A stretch of DNA of 5,102 nt from an uncultured Clostridia bacterium (GTDB taxonomy: Bacteria > Bacillota > Clostridia > Christensenellales > QALW01): contig URTC01000152.1 in the NCBI GenBank assembly GCA_900550765.1, positions 1 through 5,102 of the forward strand, read 5' to 3'. This document shows positions 1-5,102 of the stretch, piece after piece. The translations under genes were made by a program, and so were the position numbers. Within the stretch, counting starts at the first letter, position 1, and each line of letters begins with the position of its first letter. The notes beneath the pieces are model-generated. The model ran no database searches. It worked only from the letters and a program-made list of their open reading frames with translations, and was not told where the DNA came from.

Positions 1-1906
1 TAACGGAAATCGGTTGGTGAATATCCTCGCTTACAAACATATAGATATGCGCGCCGCCGCGTTTATAATGGCGATATTTCAGTGCCGGGACCTCGCGGTC
101 GCATACGACATCCCGCTTACCAAGCTGCGCAAAATAGGCCGGAAGATCTTCCACGGAAACCGACGGACGGCCGCCCGTATCCGAGCCTTTTTTCGCCGCA
201 TACACAAAACGCAGACCGGAGGCTTGCAGCTTTTCCTCCAAATGCGGCATAAGGCAGCCCGGCCACGGCACAATCAGCAAAGAATACTTGCCTTTAAGCT
301 CCATAAGCACATCCTGCGGTACGATATCATAGTCGATCTGGTGGTCATACAGCACCTTGGCGCAGTCCTCCAGCGGCGTAAAATCAGTTTGCATCCAGTG
401 CGCTTCGGCATCATAGAGCAGTGCGCAGGAAATTTCCGCCTCCCCATCGCTGAGCAGATGGCAGCAGCGGTTCATATAATCCATAATATCCTTAAAATAC
501 GGGTACTGCGGGTTTTTGCCGGAATCATAAAAATTCGGCGGGCAGTCCGGATCATCCGGCTTAGGCGAAAACGCATGCGTCACAAATAAGTTGATTCCGC
601 GCACCAGCATATGGTCGGCCAGGTACTTCATCATCTTCGTACCCTCACCCCAGCCGTACGCGCCGAAAATCTCACACATGGCCCGGCCCTTTTTGGCAGG
701 GTCAAAATGTGCCAGAGAGGACGCCAGCTTTGCCAGATAATAATTGGCAAAATTATAAAGCATGTGCTTATAGCTGACATAGCCCGCATTGCTGCACTCG
801 GTAAGCCCCGGCATAATCTGGTGCAAAACAACGTCGATGCCGGCCATATCCATAGGGCCAATCGCGCGGAAATAATGGCCCGGCCCATAACCGGTTCCGG
901 CATGACGGTGGTTATCCTCAATAATATGCCCGATGAACATCACGCCGTGCTCGCGGCACCACTGCCCCACCGGCCGGCTGTAGTACTCTTCAAACGCACG
1001 GGAAACAATATCCATATATTTTAAGCGTATCTGCTGGGAAAGCCCGTTGTCAAAATCAAACCACAAACCCGGCAGCTTGGTATAAAAACCGTCGCCGTAC
1101 GCTTCCCGCAGCTTTTCCGCCACGTTTTGATGCCAGGGCAGATGGAGAAACGGCTGTCCGAGATCCACATCGCCCGAAATCGCCGTATTGTTGTGGAAAC
1201 ACGGCTCATCTGCAAAAAAGCCTAAAAATGTATCTCCAAAATCCTCTTTAAAATGCGCATAGTGCGATTCAAATACCTCTTCAATATAAAGCCGGGTGGC
1301 CTCCGGGTTCAGTTTATCCGAATAACTCTGCATAAAGGGAGCTATCCCCGCGCGCGTTTTTACCAAAAAAGTAATACGCCACATTCCTTCGGGTAAATTA
1401 AAATATACCATTCCGTCTGAAAGGCCGGATGTAATATCCAGCACCTCGCCGGTAAACAACGGACTATCGGGAACATGCCGGCAGGCAAGCACAGCCAAAA
1501 GCTCCTCCCCCGGCTTTACCCAATGCTCAGCAAGCACCGCACCGCTTTCAACCGGTCCCGGAACATCCGCATGATATTCCGTAATACCAAAAGGCTGCAG
1601 ATCCTTATATTTTTCGACAAAAATACCGTTGGCTTAGCCGGATTGAAAATGCTTATCATCGAAAATCCTCAGCTTCATCCCCAGCTTTTTGCACTCGTCC
1701 AAAATCCGCCGTACGTCCTTCCACCAGCCCTCCCGGCAAAAATCCTCATGCGTGCGCGATTCCAAACAAACCGACCGTATGCCGGATTCATAAATACGGT
1801 GCAGCTCCGAAATATACAGTTCCTCGCTCTCCCCATGCAGCCATAAAAACGGCGCCATATAGTCAAATTGCGTATTATCAAGACATTCCTGCAGTCGCTT
1901 ATCCAT
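1..1906 (-). pseudogene. GH106-like glycoside hydrolase, interrupted by an in-frame TAA; 3' end outside window
   Basis: The frame starts at ATG 1904-1906 (MDKRLQECL), six bases after an AGGAGG site. It reads 90 codons, meets TAA at 1634-1636, then stays open in the same frame for 544 codons to the left edge, giving at least 635 codons. Family-like blocks, numbered through the stop, are: FLWLHGESEE near 20-29, SVCLESRTHEDFC near 45-57, FDDKHFQSG-stop-ANG at 82-94, FFADEP at 230-235, GHIIEDNHRHAGTGYG at 326-341, GIDVVLHQIMPG at 356-367, CEIFGAYGWGEG at 411-422 and HAFSPKPDDPDCPP at 444-457. I recall these from GH106-like proteins, a family that includes alpha-L-rhamnosidases; substrate is not provable here. 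E234, E330 and E412 are candidate carboxylates. No signal peptide is seen at the N-terminus, suggesting a cytoplasmic enzyme. Both sides of the stop match the family, so a single nonsense change in an otherwise intact gene is the simplest reading. Sequencing error is the alternative. Start M at 1927 is rejected because it lies upstream of the ribosome binding site. Confidence 0.8.
1634..1636 (-). other. Premature TAA stop, codon 91 of the GH106-like gene
   Basis: The minus strand reads CAA TCC GGC TAA GCC AAC GGT (Q S G stop A N G). Relatives, as I recall them, have F-P-T/S-G-Y-A-N-G here, so the stop stands where a Tyr codon (TAT or TAC) is expected; one third-position substitution explains it. 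The acetyltransferase, the HTH-DraG gene and the AraC gene all end in TAA, which argues against UAA reassignment in this genome. The neighbouring Q where P is usual (CAA versus CCA) is a second possible single-base departure within four codons. Confidence 0.85.
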
Positions 1907-1912
1907 AAAAAG

Positions 1913-1918
1913 CCTCCT
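1913..1918 (-). promoter_or_regulatory. Ribosome binding site of the GH106-like gene
   Basis: The minus strand reads AGGAGG, then six bases (CTTTTT), then ATG at 1904-1906. This near-ideal Shine-Dalgarno site fixes the start at 1906 rather than at the in-frame ATG at 1925-1927, and shows that the translation signals of the broken gene are intact. Confidence 0.85.
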
Positions 1919-1940
1919 AAAACCCATTCAAGTTTTTATT

Positions 1941-1969
1941 ATTATAACAAACTGAAAATCCAAAAGCAA
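1941..1969 (-). promoter_or_regulatory. Predicted sigma-A promoter for the GH106-like gene
   Basis: On the minus strand the -10 is TATAAT (1941-1946), preceded by TGT, which makes an extended -10 (TGnTATAAT). Seventeen bases upstream is TTGCTT (1964-1969), a partial -35. The predicted transcript start near 1934-1936 gives a leader of roughly 28 bases. It lies back-to-back with the acetyltransferase promoter. Confidence 0.6.
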
Positions 1970-2007
1970 CAAAAATAATACGCATTTTCCCGCTAATATA
2001 CTCTATC

Positions 2008-2036
2008 TTGACACAGCAAAAAATCCACATTATAAT
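2008..2036 (+). promoter_or_regulatory. Perfect-consensus sigma-A promoter for the GNAT gene
   Basis: TTGACA at 2008-2013 and TATAAT at 2031-2036 are separated by exactly 17 bases, a 12 of 12 match to the housekeeping consensus. The predicted transcript start near 2043 leaves a leader of about 27 bases before ATG 2070. No clear operator overlaps it, so strong constitutive expression is plausible. Confidence 0.85.
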
Positions 2037-2057
2037 AATTTATAAAAAATACGTTAC

Positions 2058-2063
2058 AGGAGA
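2058..2063 (+). promoter_or_regulatory. Ribosome binding site of the GNAT gene
   Basis: AGGAGA lies six bases upstream of ATG 2070-2072, which supports that start for the acetyltransferase. Confidence 0.8.
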
Positions 2064-2069
2064 CATAAA

Positions 2070-2663
2070 ATGCTTCAAGAAAATACCCCGAGCCTCTATA
2101 CAGAACGTCTGTTTTTGCGTAAATTTACCGTTTCCGATATCCCCGCACTCTTTCGTATGCTGCAAGATTCTGAAATGAATACGTTTTTGCCTTGGTTTCC
2201 TTTAAAAAACATAACCGAAGCAGAACAGTTTTTAGAAAAAAATTTTTTATCGTATTATAAACTGCCCTCCGCTTACCGCTATGCCATATGCAAAAAAGAG
2301 AAAACCCATCCCATCGGTTACATAACGCTCGCCAATGACGACAGCTATGATTTTGGCTACGGTTTAACCAAAGAATTTTGGCATCAAGGCATCGCTACAG
2401 AAGCAGCCTCGGCCGTTGTTTCACGCCTTAAATCTGCAGGATATCCTTATATTACCGCTACCCATGCTATTAATAATCCCCGAAGCGGCCGGGTAATGCA
2501 AAAATTAGGAATGACTTACCGCTACTCCTATGTAGAGCAATGGCAGCCTAAAAATATTCCTGTAACGTTCCGAATGTATCAATTAAATTTTAATGGCAGC
2601 AGCAATACCTACCGCAAATATTGGGACCGGTACAGCAACCATTTTATAGAGAAAATTCTTTAA
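2070..2663 (+). CDS. GNAT family N-acetyltransferase (RimJ/RimL-like)
   Basis: This complete 197-residue protein is predicted to transfer an acetyl group from acetyl-CoA to an amine; the acceptor cannot be told from sequence. It opens with the RimJ/RimL-type pattern TERLFLRKFTVSDIPALF (residues 11-28). The acetyl-CoA motif A is around 96-112 (FGYGL, then WHQGIATEA, matching Q/R-x-x-G-x-G/A with A at the last position). Motif B is around 130-150, with N135/N136, S139 and KLG at 145-147. A C-terminal extension of about 45 residues (QWQPKNIPVTFRMYQLNF, then YRKYWDRY and HFIE) is, as I recall, shared by a clostridial subgroup. Antibiotic or toxin acetylation and ribosomal-protein acetylation are both possible, and nothing here decides. 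It has its own strong promoter and terminator, so it is probably monocistronic. It is divergent from the glycosidase and convergent with the HTH-DraG gene. No signal peptide or membrane segment is seen, so it should be cytoplasmic. Confidence 0.9.
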   Translation: MLQENTPSLYTERLFLRKFTVSDIPALFRMLQDSEMNTFLPWFPLKNITEAEQFLEKNFLSYYKLPSAYRYAICKKEKTHPIGYITLANDDSYDFGYGLTKEFWHQGIATEAASAVVSRLKSAGYPYITATHAINNPRSGRVMQKLGMTYRYSYVEQWQPKNIPVTFRMYQLNFNGSSNTYRKYWDRYSNHFIEKIL

Positions 2664-2707
2664 AAATCGCTGTCAGCAGATTTGTGCATTCTATAAGCTT
2701 CCCCCAG

Positions 2708-2743
2708 CTGTTCCGCATAGCAGAACAGTATTTTTTATATTTT
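2708..2743 (+). terminator. Intrinsic terminator of the GNAT gene
   Basis: CTGTTC (2708-2713) and GAACAG (2723-2728) pair perfectly. Inside them, past one C/A mismatch, GC (2715-2716) pairs with GC (2720-2721) around the loop ATA. The hairpin is followed at once by a T-rich run (TATTTTTTATATTTT, 2729-2743). It begins 45 bases after the acetyltransferase stop, as expected for Rho-independent termination on the plus strand. Confidence 0.8.
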
Positions 2744-2840
2744 AAACAAAAAAATCCTTTGCAGCAACAGGCGATCTCCTTATTGAAATTATTTAGAATT
2801 TTTACGTAAAAATCCACTACTCGTTATATACCAACAGAAA

Positions 2841-2879
2841 ATAAACAGGACAAATTCAAAACGAATTTCCCCTGTTTAT
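2841..2879 (-). terminator. Intrinsic terminator of the HTH-DraG gene
   Basis: ATAAACAGG (2841-2849) pairs with CCTGTTTAT (2871-2879). Past a 2x2 internal bulge, AAATTC (2852-2857) pairs with GAATTT (2863-2868) around a five-base loop. Read on the minus strand, the hairpin starts four bases after the TAA stop at 2884-2886, gains a G-U wobble in the bulge, and its 3' arm runs into a T-rich stretch (TTTATTTTCTG). The plus-strand side lacks a T-run, so it mainly serves the minus-strand gene. Confidence 0.75.
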
Positions 2880-2883
2880 AGAA

Positions 2884-4461
2884 TTAATAAATATGTGCTA
2901 AAGTCTGCTTCACTCTATCAGAAATTTTGGTTGTTCCAACACCAAATATAGATGTGTGAAGCGTGTCATTTATCGGATTTGTCCAAACTTCATCGATACC
3001 GCCTATCCCTTTTACCATTCCCAAAATAGAGCCTACGGTTGCACCATTGCAGTCTGTGTCAAAACCGGTTTCTACTGCCATACAAATAGATTTTCCAAAA
3101 TCGCCGTTTCCGTAAAGAAGAGCTGCTACAACAACCATAGCATTCGATATTGTATGACACCAACCATAAGTTGTGTATTCATCATATCTATGATGAATAC
3201 CTGCAAAACAATCTTTTTGAGAAATTCCGTGCTCATAGTCTTTCAAGACATCGGTAATTGCTTCATGCAATCTGGACGTATGAGGAATTTGAGCAAGGCC
3301 GCTAAGAATAATATCCTTAATATTATCCGTACAGGCGGCCACTGCAAGCATTGCAGCCACAAACATTTCACCATATATGCCATTTTTGATATGGGAAATA
3401 GATGCATCACGAAATGCCATTTCAGCAGCAATTTCGGGTTTTCCAGGGTTGATATAGCCAAAATAGTCCCCTCGAATCTGCGCACCTATCCATTCACGGT
3501 ACGGATTTTTATAAACAGCTGATTCCGGCGGTTCAAAACCTTTAACAAAATTGCAAAAAGCAACTCGCTCAGCCGTACAATAGGAGTCTTTACTTTGCAA
3601 AGCCAACCATGCTCTAGAAACATCATAAGAAGTAAAATCTCTTCCGTATTTTTCGATGATTTCCTGTGCCAGCACAACGTAATTTGTATCATCATCGATG
3701 GGCATACCATCGACCTTATCTGCATAACACCTATTTATGAAACGAAAGCTATATTTATTTAATATATCATTATTTAAATCGCTATGCAGAATATATCTAT
3801 ACATAGGATAGTTTTCAGTCTCTTTCAGAAACGGAATTAACTCATTTGTTTTGATTCCCTCTACCGTTTTTCCTAAAAGACATCCGCATATTCTGCCCAT
3901 CCATGCTCCATGGATCTTACTTTCCAACAACCTTTTATCAATAGACACCGGCAGGGATTGTACACCTTTCCTTAAATTCTTTATCTCCACCAAGGTGGAC
4001 GGCTCAACATATTGATATCCTTCCGCCGTTTTAGCATGCAGCACAATATCAAACAAAATATCACCAAACATTTTCTTTGCTTCGTCTTTGGGAAGTCTGG
4101 AAACAGCAACAAACACATTTTCATATATCTTTATATCCAATCCTTCGTCTATGGATTGCTGATACTCCACAAGCAAATTAGAAGAATACGATTCCCAGTC
4201 ATGTTCATTTGCATATTTAGGCTTAAGCTTTTTATTAAAATTCAATTCCTCTGTAATGCGGGTGTCACTATCTAAAATTAAAGTATCAAGGGAAATATCA
4301 AAACATTTTGCAATTTTAATCAGCTTATCAATTTCCGGTACAGAAACATCACTTTCCCATTTCTGAACTGATTGTCTTGAAACTCCAAACAGCTCCGCAA
4401 ATTGCTCCTGAGACATATTTGTATTCATACGCAGTTTATTTATTATTTTTCCGATTGCCAC
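2884..4461 (-). CDS. XRE-type HTH regulator fused to an ADP-ribosylglycohydrolase (DraG/ARH) domain
   Basis: This complete 525-residue protein starts at GTG 4459-4461. Residues 6-62 form a Cro/CI-type HTH (MSQEQFAELFGVSRQSVQKWES, helices 2 and 3 near 16-38). Residues 65-180 are a mostly helical, acidic linker that I do not recognise. Residues 181-520 match the ADP-ribosylglycohydrolase fold: GRICGCLLGKTVEG (189-202, with E201 in the usual first-ligand position), DDDTN (256-260), a conserved block FRDASISHIKNGIYGEMF (350-367), and GFDTDCNGATVGSILG (466-481). The pattern fits the di-metal site known in DraG and ARH3 (first Glu, then x-D-D-T, then D-x-D), here D257/D258 and D468/D470. That suggests a catalytically competent, cytoplasmic enzyme. 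The DDDT and DTDC variants recall a bacterial subfamily whose substrate is not settled, so protein de-ADP-ribosylation is only one option; hydrolysis of ADP-ribose-like or other N/O-glycosides is another. The N-terminal HTH implies DNA binding, possibly autoregulation. No ADP-ribosyltransferase partner is in the window. Confidence 0.9.
   Translation of the reverse strand: MAIGKIINKLRMNTNMSQEQFAELFGVSRQSVQKWESDVSVPEIDKLIKIAKCFDISLDTLILDSDTRITEELNFNKKLKPKYANEHDWESYSSNLLVEYQQSIDEGLDIKIYENVFVAVSRLPKDEAKKMFGDILFDIVLHAKTAEGYQYVEPSTLVEIKNLRKGVQSLPVSIDKRLLESKIHGAWMGRICGCLLGKTVEGIKTNELIPFLKETENYPMYRYILHSDLNNDILNKYSFRFINRCYADKVDGMPIDDDTNYVVLAQEIIEKYGRDFTSYDVSRAWLALQSKDSYCTAERVAFCNFVKGFEPPESAVYKNPYREWIGAQIRGDYFGYINPGKPEIAAEMAFRDASISHIKNGIYGEMFVAAMLAVAACTDNIKDIILSGLAQIPHTSRLHEAITDVLKDYEHGISQKDCFAGIHHRYDEYTTYGWCHTISNAMVVVAALLYGNGDFGKSICMAVETGFDTDCNGATVGSILGMVKGIGGIDEVWTNPINDTLHTSIFGVGTTKISDRVKQTLAHIY
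3175..3200. repeat. 11-bp perfect inverted repeat inside the HTH-DraG coding sequence
   Basis: GTATTCATCAT (3175-3185) and ATGATGAATAC (3190-3200) are exact reverse complements around the four-base loop ATCT. On the coding strand it encodes IHHRYDEY (near residues 422-429), just before a conserved-looking YGWCHTISNA segment. It has no T-run after it on the minus strand, so it is not an obvious terminator. It could be an mRNA hairpin, an operator, or chance. Confidence 0.7.
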
Positions 4462-4469
4462 AATACTTA

Positions 4470-4475
4470 CCTCCT
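4470..4475 (-). promoter_or_regulatory. Ribosome binding site of the HTH-DraG gene
   Basis: The minus strand reads AGGAGG, an eight-base spacer (TAAGTATT) and GTG at 4459-4461. This decides for the GTG start. The first in-frame ATG (codon 12) would cut into the first helix of the HTH and has no comparable site. Confidence 0.85.
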
Positions 4476-4488
4476 ATTATTTTTTATG

Positions 4489-4517
4489 ATTATATCAAAC
4501 AGTAAAAAGCTATACAA
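4489..4517 (-). promoter_or_regulatory. Predicted sigma-A promoter for the HTH-DraG gene
   Basis: On the minus strand TATAAT (4489-4494) is preceded by TGA, giving an extended -10. TTGTAT (4512-4517) sits 17 bases upstream as a partial -35. A start near 4482 gives a leader of about 21 bases. Its presence suggests the gene is transcribed separately from the upstream AraC gene. Confidence 0.65.
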
Positions 4518-4668
4518 CCAATCGGAAAGTGCTATTTATGCAACTGAAAGTTAAAAAAATCTATCCTTCAAAAACAATCTTTTATAAGCAATACTATATC
4601 TACGTCCTTTTCATATACAGCGCTCTCTCAAAAACCAAATATATCCGACAATATAAAACGCACCTGCT

Positions 4669-5102
4669 TTATTCCCGCTCCTCTTTTTCATGCCTTTTCC
4701 CGCTGGGAGAACAATTGAATAATCGTTTATATGCCCTAAAAAAAGCGGAATAATCCTGATAACCGCAGCGCAGATATACTTTAGTAGGGGCTTCCCCTAC
4801 CGATATAAGATTTTTAGCAATATGCAGCCGCCGGATTTCTATATATTTTTTCGGTGATATCTTCATAGTCGCCCTAAACTCACGAAATAAATACGCCCGG
4901 CTTATATGAAAATAAACACATAGCTCCTGAATATCCTTAAGGGTTGTCAACTGGTTCTCGATATATTGCAGGCATCGGCTCATAAAGGGCGTAACAGACT
5001 CCTTGAGCCGTACAATATTCTGCCGCTCGGTAGCGTAGAGCAAATACAGCAGTTCAGCAATCGTACAGGTCATGAACCGCTCTATCATATCCCCCGAAAA
5101 CA
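4669..5102 (-). CDS. AraC family transcriptional regulator, C-terminal part (N-terminus outside window)
   Basis: The minus-strand frame is open through the right edge (FSGD precedes the first in-window Met at 5086-5088) and ends with TAA at 4669-4671, so the visible part is about 143 residues of a longer protein. Counting from that Met, residues 45-133 form a double-HTH AraC/XylS DNA-binding domain. The first HTH is near 50-75 (LKDIQELCVYFHISRAYLFREF) and the second near 97-122. The family signature around 105-128 is clear: YLRCGYQDYSAFFRAYKRLFNCSP. The upstream helical stretch (IAELLYLLYATERQ) looks like the end of the usual linker, and the missing N-terminus is probably a cupin-like sugar-sensing domain, as in most family members of about 280-300 residues. 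Such regulators often control glycoside hydrolase genes in gut Clostridia. A role over the GH106-like gene is only inference, since two unrelated genes lie between. Confidence 0.9.
   Translation of the reverse strand, partial: FSGDMIERFMTCTIAELLYLLYATERQNIVRLKESVTPFMSRCLQYIENQLTTLKDIQELCVYFHISRAYLFREFRATMKISPKKYIEIRRLHIAKNLISVGEAPTKVYLRCGYQDYSAFFRAYKRLFNCSPSGKRHEKEERE

Larger units (their letters stand above)
4448..4528. repeat. 10-bp inverted repeat bracketing the HTH-DraG promoter
   Basis: TTTCCGATTG (4448-4457) lies in codons 2-5 of the HTH-DraG gene. CAATCGGAAA (4519-4528) lies just upstream of its -35 box. The arms are exact reverse complements with centres 71 bp apart and enclose the -35, -10, ribosome binding site and start codon. 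The outer arm is upstream of the predicted transcript start, so this is not an mRNA hairpin from that promoter. A pair of operator half-sites is possible but unproven. Confidence 0.5.
4462..4668. other. Intergenic region between the AraC and HTH-DraG genes
   Basis: These 207 AT-rich bases hold the HTH-DraG ribosome binding site, its promoter and the outer arm of the inverted repeat. From about 4530 to 4668 I see no gene, and no convincing hairpin with a T-run that would terminate the AraC transcript on the minus strand. Some read-through into the HTH-DraG gene therefore cannot be excluded. Confidence 0.5.

Noticed and set aside
14..1024. Plus-strand open frames at 14-589 and 611-1024
   Set aside because: They lie antisense to the GH106-like frame, have no good ribosome binding site and read as arginine/histidine-rich low-information protein, typical of shadows in GC-richer coding DNA.
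1634..1636. UAA recoding as a sense codon
   Set aside because: Three neighbouring genes end in TAA and no bacterial code using UAA as Tyr is known to me, so a mutation or error is simpler.
1904..1927. Alternative start of the glycosidase at ATG 1925-1927
   Set aside because: It lies upstream of the AGGAGG at 1913-1918, which is correctly spaced only for ATG 1904-1906.
1972..1988. Imperfect AAAAT-N7-ATTTT symmetry between the divergent promoters
   Set aside because: Only five AT-only bases match on each side, too little to call an operator in AT-rich DNA.
2621..2809. Small plus-strand open frame overlapping the end of the GNAT gene
   Set aside because: It starts inside the acetyltransferase, runs through its terminator hairpin and has no ribosome binding site or recognisable motif.
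2956..3522. 188-codon plus-strand open frame inside the HTH-DraG gene
   Set aside because: It is antisense to strongly conserved DraG motifs and has no family-like content.
3695..3713. 7-bp inverted repeat TCGATGG / CCATCGA with a 5-base loop
   Set aside because: It falls on codons for VDGMPID next to the metal-binding DDDT motif; repeats this short are expected several times per window.
4529..4753. 74-codon plus-strand open frame between and into the AraC gene
   Set aside because: It has no ribosome binding site, has AT-rich biased composition, and its second half is antisense to the AraC DNA-binding domain.
4784..4800. GC-rich hairpin GTAGGGG-CTT-CCCCTAC inside the AraC gene
   Set aside because: The 7-bp stem is within chance expectation, encodes ordinary residues (VGEAP) between the two HTH units and has no T-run after it.

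Overview
The window looks like chromosomal DNA of a Clostridia-type Firmicute. Four genes or gene parts are visible, with strong AGGAGG-type ribosome binding sites, consensus sigma-A promoters and AT-rich intergenic regions. The protein families (GH106-like glycosidase, AraC regulator, RimJ/RimL-type GNAT) are typical of gut or animal-associated Lachnospiraceae/Oscillospiraceae-like bacteria. No rRNA, tRNA, CRISPR array, insertion sequence or phage gene was recognised.

Layout. (1) Bases 1-1906, minus strand: a large GH106-like glycoside hydrolase whose C-terminus runs off the left edge. Its start, ribosome binding site and promoter are intact, but codon 91 is an in-frame TAA (1634-1636). The same frame then stays open for 544 more codons of family-like sequence, so this is a nonsense-interrupted gene (or a sequence error). 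(2) 1907-2069: a divergent promoter region. It carries an extended -10 promoter for the hydrolase and a perfect TTGACA-N17-TATAAT promoter for the next gene. (3) 2070-2663, plus strand: a complete GNAT acetyltransferase followed by an intrinsic terminator (2708-2743). (4) 2884-4461, minus strand: a GTG-initiated 525-residue protein joining an XRE-type helix-turn-helix to an ADP-ribosylglycohydrolase (DraG/ARH) domain through an unrecognised helical linker. It has its own promoter and terminator and converges on the acetyltransferase. (5) 4669-5102, minus strand: the C-terminal part of an AraC-family regulator whose N-terminus lies beyond the right edge.

The genes do not form one obvious pathway. 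The AraC regulator and the GH106-like enzyme would fit a carbohydrate-use neighbourhood, but each visible transcription unit appears to have its own promoter. The most interesting object is the HTH-DraG fusion. It keeps the acidic metal-binding motifs of the hydrolase, so it may be a one-protein enzyme/sensor-regulator. A 10-bp inverted repeat brackets its promoter, and an 11-bp perfect hairpin lies inside its coding sequence. The hydrolase region is visibly more GC-rich (35 of 60 bases G/C at 601-660) than the HTH-DraG gene (23 of 60 at 4021-4080), which may reflect different histories.
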